A stretch of DNA of 64,000 nt, from positions 1,364,001-1,428,000 of the forward strand of contig OZ244982.1 of the NCBI GenBank assembly GCA_965223115.1. The letters run 5' to 3'. The notes beneath the pieces were generated by a model, which made no database searches, was not told the DNA's origin, and saw only the letters and a list, made by a program, of their open reading frames with translations. The translations under genes were made by a program, and so were the position numbers. This document shows positions 18,161 to 25,436 of the stretch, one piece after another (within the stretch, counting starts at the first letter, position 1; every line of letters starts with the position of its first letter). The stretch comes from CBDCUI01 sp965223115. GTDB taxonomy: Bacteria; Pseudomonadota; Gammaproteobacteria; UBA4575.

Positions 18161-18789
18161 TGCTCACATACAATAAATATTCCTATATTTTATTTTTTCT
18201 TATTATATCTGGAGTTTATATAATCAGTCTTAAATTATTAGCCGCCAATAATATAGATGAATTAGTACAAAACGCTATACGTGGAAATACTATTGCACAA
18301 ATGCAATTAGGTGATATTTATCAAGAGGGTGAAGGAGTATTACAAGATTACTCAAAATCTCATGCATGGTATCGGGCTATGGCTTTATTTGGAGATAATT
18401 CTAGCTCTGAAAAAGTTAATAACCTTCAACAGGAAATGACTGATGAGGAAATATTTAATGCAGTGAAAGAATATAACAACATATATTCTAAGATATCTAA
18501 AACCACATCAAACAATAAAGAAACCTTTCGACCAAGCAAAGTATTTAACTGTGATACCGCTAATTTTAGAGTACAGAGTCTTAAACGCACTGATCAATAC
18601 AATTTTCAAAATAAAAATGACCAGATAAGCTTTTGCCAGCTTGCTGATGCTTCCTTAATTATCTGGTCTGAAATTGAACGTATTGTTAAGCAATGCCCCG
18701 CATTAGATACGAATGGGCTCGAAGCTCAATTTGCAAAAGAATCTATTTATTGGGCAACAGAAACAAAGCTTCGCACATGTGACATCTAA
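18160..18789 (+). CDS. Exported Sel1-repeat protein with unknown cysteine-containing domain
   Basis: A 209-residue protein with an N-terminal hydrophobic segment (about 8-28), one Sel1-type repeat (TIAQMQLGDIYQEGEGVLQDYSKSHAWYRAMALFGD) and a C-terminal domain of about 90 residues with four cysteines and several tryptophans. Its start overlaps the stop of the preceding Sel1/ankyrin gene by one base, so the two are likely made together and may interact in the periplasm. It is convergent with, and overlaps by 4 bases, the HDOD gene. No function can be assigned. Confidence 0.6.
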   Translation: MLTYNKYSYILFFLIISGVYIISLKLLAANNIDELVQNAIRGNTIAQMQLGDIYQEGEGVLQDYSKSHAWYRAMALFGDNSSSEKVNNLQQEMTDEEIFNAVKEYNNIYSKISKTTSNNKETFRPSKVFNCDTANFRVQSLKRTDQYNFQNKNDQISFCQLADASLIIWSEIERIVKQCPALDTNGLEAQFAKESIYWATETKLRTCDI

Positions 18790-19745
18790 GCAGCTTGATT
18801 GCTATTCGTACCACTTAATTCAAGCGTCATTTTAGCCATTTCTGCAACAGTTTCTAAAAGATGTGGATCATCTATCTCTACATCAAATAAATTAGCGGTC
18901 TCTAAGAATTGATTAGTCACTACACCAATTAAGTTCATAAACTCTATAATATCTATGCTAAATTCTTTCTCAGCTGTATCTGCCTCTTTTATATATCCTT
19001 GTTCAGTATGATCACAGCATATACAATCTGCAAGCACACCTGCAAAAGCAACACATTTTGCTTGAAGTTTATTCTCTTCTTTTATGTACTCTAAATTTTC
19101 TCCATGACTTACAGAAACTAATTCAGTAATTTTTTCTGGTATATCCCATTTGTTTAATAACCATGCCCCTACAACTGCATGATCAAACCCAAGTTTATCT
19201 TTTTCAAAATTTAACAAATATTCATGGTTAAGCTGTTTTTCACCTATACCTGAGTATAGTTCAGGATGCACTTTATCTATTGCTAACATACCTATGTCCT
19301 GCAATAAACCTGGTAAAAACAACTCTTCTTTTTTTGCATATCCAGCTGCTTCTGCTAAACATCGACAAGCTACTGCAGAAGCCAACGAACGTTTCCAAAA
19401 ATAGCTATAATCTAAACCTTCACCACTATCTTTTATACTGCCTACTAAAGAAAAACTAAGTGCTAAATTTAACGTACCTTCCCAACCAAACATTACTACA
19501 GCTTGCTGTATATTTTCTGTTTTAGAACGTCGTGCATATAAAGATGAATTAGCAATTCGTAATATCTTAGCTGTTAAAGCAGGATCGTAACTTACAATTT
19601 CTGCCAATGTATCGATATCTGAATTAGTCTTTGAGCTAAGATGAATAATTTGATCCGCAACTCCTGGCGGGCTTGGTAAATCTCGGCATTTCTCTAAAAG
19701 AGAAAATGTTTCATTATCAATTATATCTTGTATACATAATTCCAT
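18786..19745 (-). CDS. HDOD domain signalling protein
   Basis: A 319-residue protein consisting of one HDOD domain (about 20-215): LPSPPGVADQIIHLSSK, YDPALTAKILRIANSSLYARR, AVVMFGWEGTLNLALSFSLV, LFLPGLLQDIGMLAIDK and DHAVVGAWLLNKW. HDOD domains resemble HD phosphohydrolases but usually lack catalysis and serve as signalling scaffolds. A CICC cluster lies at 241-244. It is a close paralog of the next gene upstream, which carries the same domain plus GGDEF. No separate sigma28-type promoter is visible in the 57-base gap, so read-through from its paralog is likely. Confidence 0.85.
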   Translation of the reverse strand: MELCIQDIIDNETFSLLEKCRDLPSPPGVADQIIHLSSKTNSDIDTLAEIVSYDPALTAKILRIANSSLYARRSKTENIQQAVVMFGWEGTLNLALSFSLVGSIKDSGEGLDYSYFWKRSLASAVACRCLAEAAGYAKKEELFLPGLLQDIGMLAIDKVHPELYSGIGEKQLNHEYLLNFEKDKLGFDHAVVGAWLLNKWDIPEKITELVSVSHGENLEYIKEENKLQAKCVAFAGVLADCICCDHTEQGYIKEADTAEKEFSIDIIEFMNLIGVVTNQFLETANLFDVEIDDPHLLETVAEMAKMTLELSGTNSNQAA

Positions 19746-19802
19746 ATTAAATCTCTATTCATTTTATATTGTTATAATTAAAACTTTTTTTAAATTTATG
19801 CA

Positions 19803-21386
19803 TTAACCTACAGCAGATTTAATTGAATTCTCTTCTTTATAAATTGTGTACCGGTTACGCCCATTAGCTTTAGATGCATATAAACAATAATCTGCAATAT
19901 TTAACAACTCCTCTGAAGTGTCAAACTCTACATTTTTATCTTGTACAGCAATACCTAATGATGCTGTAATTTGAATACCATCACTACCCGTGTACTCAAA
20001 CTCACTATTATTAAATTTTTCAATTAATCTTATCGCAAAACATTCCGCGCCTTTTTTATCTGTATCAGGTAAAACAACTACAAATTCTTCGCCACCATAT
20101 CTATACAATGAATCTGCTTCCCGTATACACGATTCTAATATACTTACTGCATAGATTAATGCCTTATCTCCACAGTCATGGCCATATGTATCATTAATTT
20201 TTTTAAAGTGATCTAGATCTACCATTGCAACCGCAAGTGGCCACCCTGTATCTTTTGCCATCTCAAATTCTCTTGCTAATGAGATTTCAAGATAACCACG
20301 ATTATAAATATTAGTAAACGGATCTTTTTTAGAACTCTCTTCTAACTTATTTGCCTTTGATTCTAGCAACTCAGCCGTTTGATGTAGTTCTTCTGCTGCT
20401 TTTAACGTTTCCATACTACGAAGTAGCAACATTTCTTTTGCTTGCTCAACGATGCAGTTCATAATTTTAGTATCACCAACATCTAACTCGAAAATTGAAG
20501 CTGTATCTAAAAATTCCTTTGTTATATCTTCTAAATTTTCTAGAAATTTATCTTTTTCGATACTTAGTACTTTATTTGCAACAGATAAAGCGTAATGATA
20601 GTCCTTCTGATCTTCCTCACAACAAATACATTCCGTAATCACATTCGAGACTTCCATACAGTTTTTACAGAGCTCATAATTAGATTTGTTAACATATTTA
20701 TTTTCTCCGTGACTCACTCTAACAAGTTCAATTATTCTATCGGGAAAATTCCATCGACCTAATAACCATGCACCAACTGACGCATGATCAACACCTAAAT
20801 TTATTTCTTCTTGCTTTTGAATAAATTTGTGATCATGCTGCTTATCTCCTAAATTATCATACAAGCCTGGCACCGCTTTATCTAAAGCCAACATTCCAAT
20901 ATCTTGTAACAATCCAGGTAAAAAAAGATCTTGTTTCCTACTATTTACACCTGCCAAATCTCCTAAATGCTTGCATGCAACAGCAGCTGCAAGTGATCGC
21001 TTCCAAAAGAATTCATAATCTAAACCTTGTGTTGAATTAGAATTTATTTTAGACACTAATGAGAAACTTAATGCTAGATTCAATGTTCCATTCCATCCAA
21101 ACATCATTATGGCCTGCTGCAAACAATCAATTTTCCCTTGCCTTGCATATAATGGTGAATTGGCCATACGAAGAATTTTTACAGTCAAAGCAGGATCTAA
21201 ACTAACAACCTCCGTAAGTTTGCTCATATCACTATTAGGCTCAGAGCTTAAAGCAATAATTTGTTGTGCCACCCCAGGAGGTGTCGGCAAGCTTCTACAA
21301 GTTTCAAGCTGTATTATTAATTTTCTATCTTCAAGCATCTTAGTTTTGTTTAAGAATATACTTTGTGTTTTGTTTAATTTCGTCAC
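19803..21386 (-). CDS. HDOD-GGDEF protein, probable diguanylate cyclase
   Basis: A 527-residue protein: HDOD domain (about 30-225), a CICC cluster at 253-256, a coiled-coil linker (about 325-352) and a GGDEF domain (355-520). The active site is GGEEF (431-435), with the metal/substrate block VDLDHFKKINDTYGHDCGD and an intact inhibitory I-site READ at 422-425, so c-di-GMP synthesis with product feedback is expected. The start at 21386 is GTG; an ATG at 21338 aligns better with the paralog and may be the true start. An exact sigma28 promoter lies upstream. Confidence 0.88.
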   Translation of the reverse strand: MTKLNKTQSIFLNKTKMLEDRKLIIQLETCRSLPTPPGVAQQIIALSSEPNSDMSKLTEVVSLDPALTVKILRMANSPLYARQGKIDCLQQAIMMFGWNGTLNLALSFSLVSKINSNSTQGLDYEFFWKRSLAAAVACKHLGDLAGVNSRKQDLFLPGLLQDIGMLALDKAVPGLYDNLGDKQHDHKFIQKQEEINLGVDHASVGAWLLGRWNFPDRIIELVRVSHGENKYVNKSNYELCKNCMEVSNVITECICCEEDQKDYHYALSVANKVLSIEKDKFLENLEDITKEFLDTASIFELDVGDTKIMNCIVEQAKEMLLLRSMETLKAAEELHQTAELLESKANKLEESSKKDPFTNIYNRGYLEISLAREFEMAKDTGWPLAVAMVDLDHFKKINDTYGHDCGDKALIYAVSILESCIREADSLYRYGGEEFVVVLPDTDKKGAECFAIRLIEKFNNSEFEYTGSDGIQITASLGIAVQDKNVEFDTSEELLNIADYCLYASKANGRNRYTIYKEENSIKSAVG

Positions 21387-21525
21387 AGTTCATAATCAAC
21401 TTCCATTTATTAAATCACCACTAAAATACAAAAATATACATTGCAAAATAACCTAACAACCGATCGACCTCGATTTCGCTCAATTCAAGCAATAATCTAT
21501 AAATGTATTACTTATTCACTTAAAT

Positions 21526-21552
21526 ATATCGGCCTAATTCCACACACCTTTA
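21526..21552 (-). promoter_or_regulatory. Sigma28 (FliA) promoter of the HDOD-GGDEF gene
   Basis: On the minus strand TAAA is followed by exactly 15 bases and then GCCGATAT, matching the flagellar sigma consensus TAAA-N15-GCCGATAA in 11 of 12 positions. Transcription would start near 21519 and give a leader of about 130-180 bases to the HDOD-GGDEF start. Confidence 0.75.
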
Positions 21553-21589
21553 AATGATATAACTAGTTGTTTTTTAAGATTATATTTTT

Positions 21590-21775
21590 TTATGATGGGC
21601 TGTTTTGCTGTACTTTTTTGAGAAATTTTAATCCTTGACGATCCTCATAATCACTTAAAGAACAAGCAGCATTACAATAAACGCTAAAACCAGGTTTTAA
21701 ACCTAGAAAATCACTTGTGTAATATAAAGGCTGATTTGAAATTTTCGAACCACAATAAGAACACTTAAAGTACAT
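21590..21775 (-). CDS. Zinc-ribbon mini-protein, probable late flagellar regulon member
   Basis: A 61-residue protein with two cysteine pairs (FKCSYCGSKI at 4-7 and YCNAACSLSDY in the middle) that fit a treble-clef or zinc-ribbon fold with about 26 residues between the pairs. I know no function for it. A sigma28-type promoter lies about 20 bases upstream of the start, linking it to flagella or chemotaxis. It lies between the DUF2802 gene and the HDOD-GGDEF gene, all on the minus strand. Confidence 0.6.
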   Translation of the reverse strand: MYFKCSYCGSKISNQPLYYTSDFLGLKPGFSVYCNAACSLSDYEDRQGLKFLKKVQQNSPS

Positions 21776-21802
21776 ATCGATATACCTATAAACCCAATAA
21801 GT

Positions 21803-21829
21803 ATATCGGCTAGTAGATTTACTACTTTA
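21803..21829 (-). promoter_or_regulatory. Sigma28 (FliA) promoter of the zinc-ribbon gene
   Basis: On the minus strand TAAA, 15 bases, then GCCGATAT, with the same spacing and -10 variant as the promoter at 21526-21552. The predicted start near 21796 gives a leader of about 20 bases to the ATG at 21775. Confidence 0.75.
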
Positions 21830-21907
21830 ATTTAGATATAAGTAATTCTAGATAAAACTATAGATTTAACATGTGAGGACTATTAGCTAATAGCTTCTAT
21901 TCATTAC

Positions 21908-22354
21908 TTATGCTGCTTTTGAATTGGCATGAATAGCTAAAATTAAGTCTGCCTCTGATTCTGTAAGTGAACATAAAGAAATCATTTCTTCTCTCGTATA
22001 GCCACGTTGAGCCAAATGTACTGCTTGCGAATACGGCGCATTATTAAATAATTTATCTTCTATTGGTTTATTTATACTATTGGATCCATTTATCACACTG
22101 GATAATTCACTGCATTCATTTTTTATCAATCCTATTTCATCACTAATTAAACGATTAAATCCTGTAATATCATCTATATCTTTAACTTGAACTCTCTCAA
22201 TCTTTTTAATCTTTTGATTTAATTGTATCACTATACATAAAAAAACAACTGAAACTAATAAAAGAGTAATTTGACTTAAATCAGATTGAAGCTTTTCATA
22301 TAAAAGATTTATGAAATTAATAAAGTAATCATAACTGTAATTATATATATCCAT
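21908..22354 (-). CDS. DUF2802 domain protein, flagellar-locus associated
   Basis: A 148-residue protein with an N-terminal membrane segment (about 27-45), a charged linker helix and a C-terminal DUF2802-type helix-turn-helix-like segment: YSQAVHLAQRGYTREEMISLCSLTESEADLILAIH. Such proteins are regularly found at the distal end of the fliA-che-mot operon of gammaproteobacteria; their function is unknown. Here it follows fliA with only one small gene between them. Confidence 0.75.
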   Translation of the reverse strand: MDIYNYSYDYFINFINLLYEKLQSDLSQITLLLVSVVFLCIVIQLNQKIKKIERVQVKDIDDITGFNRLISDEIGLIKNECSELSSVINGSNSINKPIEDKLFNNAPYSQAVHLAQRGYTREEMISLCSLTESEADLILAIHANSKAA

Positions 22355-22372
22355 GTTTATTCCACTATAAAA

Positions 22373-22537
22373 TTAAACATATTCATCGATTAATGTATCT
22401 CCTGGATCTTTTTTTCCATCATTTTTATTTTCTTTATTTTTTTCTTCATGTTTACGTTTTTTATCTGGACGATCTTTTTTAATTGGCTGTGTAGGCCAAG
22501 TTCTTGTTACAGATCCAATTCTATTGCTATCGGCCAT
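22373..22537 (-). CDS. 54-residue basic mini-protein downstream of fliA
   Basis: An ATG at 22537 opens 54 codons ending in a TAA at 22373-22375. The product starts MADSNRIGSVTRTWPTQPIKKDRPDKKRK, continues as a lysine-rich disordered stretch and ends LIDEYV. I recall similar short disordered proteins with an acidic-aromatic end beside DUF2802 genes in other gammaproteobacteria, which supports it being real. It lies 18 bases before the DUF2802 gene and 68 after fliA. No function is known. Confidence 0.6.
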   Translation of the reverse strand: MADSNRIGSVTRTWPTQPIKKDRPDKKRKHEEKNKENKNDGKKDPGDTLIDEYV

Positions 22538-22605
22538 CTAAATACTCTTACATCAGTATTTTCCTTTTCAATCCATAAATATATAATTTAATCCATTAAT
22601 AACTA

Positions 22606-23340
22606 TTAATTACTTTTTTCTAACCACTCACTAAGCTTTACACGTAACATTACAAGTGCTTTACCATGTATCTGGCATACTCTTGATTCACTAACTTCTA
22701 AAATATTGCCAATTTCTTTTAAATTCATTTCCTCTTCATAATAAAGAGACATTACTAAGCGTTCTCGTTCTGGTAATGCATTAATAGAAGCGGTTAGCTC
22801 TGCATGAAATTTATCATCTATATATTCTTTATCTGGATTAGAATCTGCACTCATTTCGATTTTGTGATCTACAGATTCATCACTATCATCGATACTAAAT
22901 ACTTGTGCTATTGAGGAATTTCTTAAAATCTGATTATATTCATTAAGATCTATGCCCATCTCTTTTGCTATTTCAGCATCTGTTGCACTTGATAAAGTCC
23001 TATTTTCTACTTTTTGAATGGCTTCCATCATTTCTCTTGATTTTCGGTGTACAGACCTAGGAGTCCAGTCACCTCTGCGTATTTCATCTAACATAGCGCC
23101 ACGAATACGTATTCCTGCATATGTCTCAAAGCTAGCACCATGTGTAGCGTCAAAATTTCTTGCCGCCTCTAACAAACCCACCATTCCAGATTGGATTAGA
23201 TCATCAACAAGTACTGTATCAGGCAACCTGCCTTTCATATGATAAGCAATCCTTTTTACCAATGATGCATGCTGTGCTACAACGGCTTCAATATCCAAAG
23301 TTTGGATTGCAGCATAACTAGCAGCGCCTGTTCTTGTCAT
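22606..23340 (-). CDS. fliA: RNA polymerase sigma28 factor FliA
   Basis: A 244-residue flagellar sigma factor with region 2 (LVKRIAYHMKGRLPDTVLVDDLIQSGMVGLLEAARNFD, then FETYAGIRIRGAMLDEIRRGDWTPRSVHRKSRE) and region 4 (LPERERLVMSLYYEEEMNLKEIGNILEVSESRVCQIHGKAL). It directs late flagellar genes and is held by FlgM until the hook is complete. Its predicted targets in this window are fliC, flgM, the zinc-ribbon gene and the HDOD-GGDEF gene. It lies 5 bases after flhG. Confidence 0.98.
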   Translation of the reverse strand: MTRTGAASYAAIQTLDIEAVVAQHASLVKRIAYHMKGRLPDTVLVDDLIQSGMVGLLEAARNFDATHGASFETYAGIRIRGAMLDEIRRGDWTPRSVHRKSREMMEAIQKVENRTLSSATDAEIAKEMGIDLNEYNQILRNSSIAQVFSIDDSDESVDHKIEMSADSNPDKEYIDDKFHAELTASINALPERERLVMSLYYEEEMNLKEIGNILEVSESRVCQIHGKALVMLRVKLSEWLEKSN

Positions 23341-23345
23341 AATTT

Positions 23346-24233
23346 TTACACCTTACCCATCTGACTTAATAGCTGGCGTTCTAAAAACAACTCGACAGCT
23401 CCATTTATATTTTTCTGTCTTGGCATTTGATCTATTTTTTTTGCAATACGCTTGAATGCAAGTGTTGATCTGCTACTTGGATAAACATCAATTACGGATT
23501 TTTGTTTTTTTATAGCCTTTTTCAGGAAAGTGTCATTAGGCACGTAGCCACAATATTCGATTGTTACATCTAAAAAATGATTACACACTTTATAAAACTG
23601 ACTAAATAGATGTTCGCCATGCGCACTTGACTCAACCATATTAGTTAATATATGGAACTTTTTATTTTGCCCTTCCTTATTTAATACCTTTATCAAAGCG
23701 TAAGCATCTGCAATTGAAGCAGGTTCATCACATATTACTACTAATATATTACTTGCCATTTGAGTGAATAAGCATACTCCTTCGCCTATTCCTGCTGCTG
23801 TATCAATAACGAAATAATCGATTGGATCTGCGAGCAAGCTAATGGAATTAATAATTCCAAAATATTCTCTTGTACTTAAATCTGCCATATTACGCACACC
23901 AGGTGCAGCAGGTATAATTTTTACACCATGCGGACCATTTACCACAATCTCATCTAAGCTACACTCACCAGACAATACATGCTGCAAGTTTTTCCATGCA
24001 CTTAGGCCTAACATAACATCGACATTTGATAAGCCAAAATCTGCATCGAGTAATGTTACATTTCTATTTAAATTAGATAATGCAATTGAAAGATTTATTG
24101 CCAAACTGGTTTTCCCTACACCTCCCTTACCACCAGTTATTGCAACTACACTGATATCTTCTATTTTATTTAGATTCCTTAAAGATGACGCTTGATCTAT
24201 AGGGGTTATGTTACTGTTATTATTAAGTATCAT
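23346..24233 (-). CDS. flhG: Flagellar number regulator FlhG (FleN), MinD-like ATPase
   Basis: A 295-residue ParA/MinD-type ATPase that limits flagellar number with FlhF and FleQ. The deviant Walker A is GGKGGVGKTSLAINLS (about 34-49), and further blocks are LLDADFGLSNVDVMLG and YFVIDTAAGIG. The N-terminal DQASSLR fits the DQAxxLR motif by which FlhG stimulates FlhF GTPase. It follows flhF directly (1-base gap) and precedes fliA, the normal order for polar flagellates. Confidence 0.96.
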   Translation of the reverse strand: MILNNNSNITPIDQASSLRNLNKIEDISVVAITGGKGGVGKTSLAINLSIALSNLNRNVTLLDADFGLSNVDVMLGLSAWKNLQHVLSGECSLDEIVVNGPHGVKIIPAAPGVRNMADLSTREYFGIINSISLLADPIDYFVIDTAAGIGEGVCLFTQMASNILVVICDEPASIADAYALIKVLNKEGQNKKFHILTNMVESSAHGEHLFSQFYKVCNHFLDVTIEYCGYVPNDTFLKKAIKKQKSVIDVYPSSRSTLAFKRIAKKIDQMPRQKNINGAVELFLERQLLSQMGKV

Positions 24234-24234
24234 T

Positions 24235-25392
24235 TTAAATTAACTCGCTATATAGTTCAGTTGGATGAATAGTTTCAATGTGTCTATAGTTTTTACCTAG
24301 ACTAAATGACCTTCTTACTAATTCTTTTTGGTTTGGAAAAGAAATATCTTCTGGAACACGCTGGCCGTTTGTTTCAAAAGCAACAGGAAGTTTTTGCCCT
24401 ATAAGTGTAGTTAAAACACCACCAATTTGTGACGCCTCATCAGTCTTGCTAATGATCACACCATCTAAGTATTTAGGATTAAATTGATTAATTATTTCTT
24501 TTTGCACACATAATTGAGAATTTGATGACAAAACAAGATATTTAATTATTTCCTTTGACTGCTCAGATAGTAGCTTCATGATTTTTTCCACTCTACTATC
24601 GCGTTGACTCAAACCCGGAGTATCAATCAGTATCAGTTTCTTATCTTTAGTCGAAATAAGAGCTTTCTTTAACTCATTTTGGTTAGCTGCTGATATCACA
24701 GGAATATTTAAGATGCTTGCATAAGTGCTAATCTGGTCATGTGCTCCAATTCGATAATGATCAGTACTAATTAAAGCCAAATTTTTGCTACCATTTTTTA
24801 GCGCAAACTTTGCAGCGATCTTTGCAATTGTCGTCGTTTTACCCACACCAGTTGGCCCAACTAATGCAACAACCCCACCCGAATCAATAATGTTTTTCTT
24901 TACTGTAGGTATTGATTCAGCAAGTATTTGCTCAATTTTTTTCCACCCTAGCACAGGATCGGTAGTATCTTTTATTTTACTTATTAAAACCTTGCTTAAA
25001 TCAAAACCAAAACCACTAATAGATAGTTTTTGTAAATATTTTCTAACAATAGAGCTATCATTTATTATTTTACTCCAACTAATCATTTCTGTTTGTGACT
25101 CAATTGCATGGCGTAGTTTTTTTATTTCATCTTCGACAAACTTATTATTATTAACAGTGCTTTTCTGCACACGTTTTACATCATCAACTTTATCCAATGA
25201 TGTATTCTTATTAATTTTTTCATTATTATCAGAATTTTTACTTACAGCTTTTTCATAGTCATTAGCCGCAATAACCTCGACACCATATACATCTTGTTTA
25301 GATGAAATAATCACTGCATTTTCACCAAGTTCTTCACGAATTTTCTTCAGTGCTGCATGCATATCAGTCTCGTGGAATCTCTTCATGTTCAT
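24235..25392 (-). CDS. flhF: Flagellar placement GTPase FlhF
   Basis: A 385-residue SRP-type GTPase that marks the pole for flagellum assembly. It has the MKRFHETDMHAALKKIREELGENAVIISSK start, a variable charged region (about 45-100), then the NG domain: G1 GPTGVGKTTTIAKIAAKFA, the DHYRIGAHDQISTYA block, DTPGLSQRD and the SKTDEASQIGG end. The presence of FlhF/FlhG implies polar flagellation. The ATG at 25392 is followed two codons later by a second ATG (MKRF) that could be the true start. Confidence 0.96.
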   Translation of the reverse strand: MNMKRFHETDMHAALKKIREELGENAVIISSKQDVYGVEVIAANDYEKAVSKNSDNNEKINKNTSLDKVDDVKRVQKSTVNNNKFVEDEIKKLRHAIESQTEMISWSKIINDSSIVRKYLQKLSISGFGFDLSKVLISKIKDTTDPVLGWKKIEQILAESIPTVKKNIIDSGGVVALVGPTGVGKTTTIAKIAAKFALKNGSKNLALISTDHYRIGAHDQISTYASILNIPVISAANQNELKKALISTKDKKLILIDTPGLSQRDSRVEKIMKLLSEQSKEIIKYLVLSSNSQLCVQKEIINQFNPKYLDGVIISKTDEASQIGGVLTTLIGQKLPVAFETNGQRVPEDISFPNQKELVRRSFSLGKNYRHIETIHPTELYSELI

Positions 25393-25436
25393 AAAACAAA
25401 ACCTTAATTAATATTTTATTTTTTTACATATAAATG

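Noticed and set aside
22501..22537. CTATCGGC near 22535, resembling a sigma28 -10 box
   Set aside because: No TTTA lies 15 bases away and the bases encode the first residues of the 54-aa mini-protein.
24785..25258. 157-codon plus-strand ORF
   Set aside because: Antisense to the GTPase domain of flhF; no independent start signal and composition of a shadow frame.
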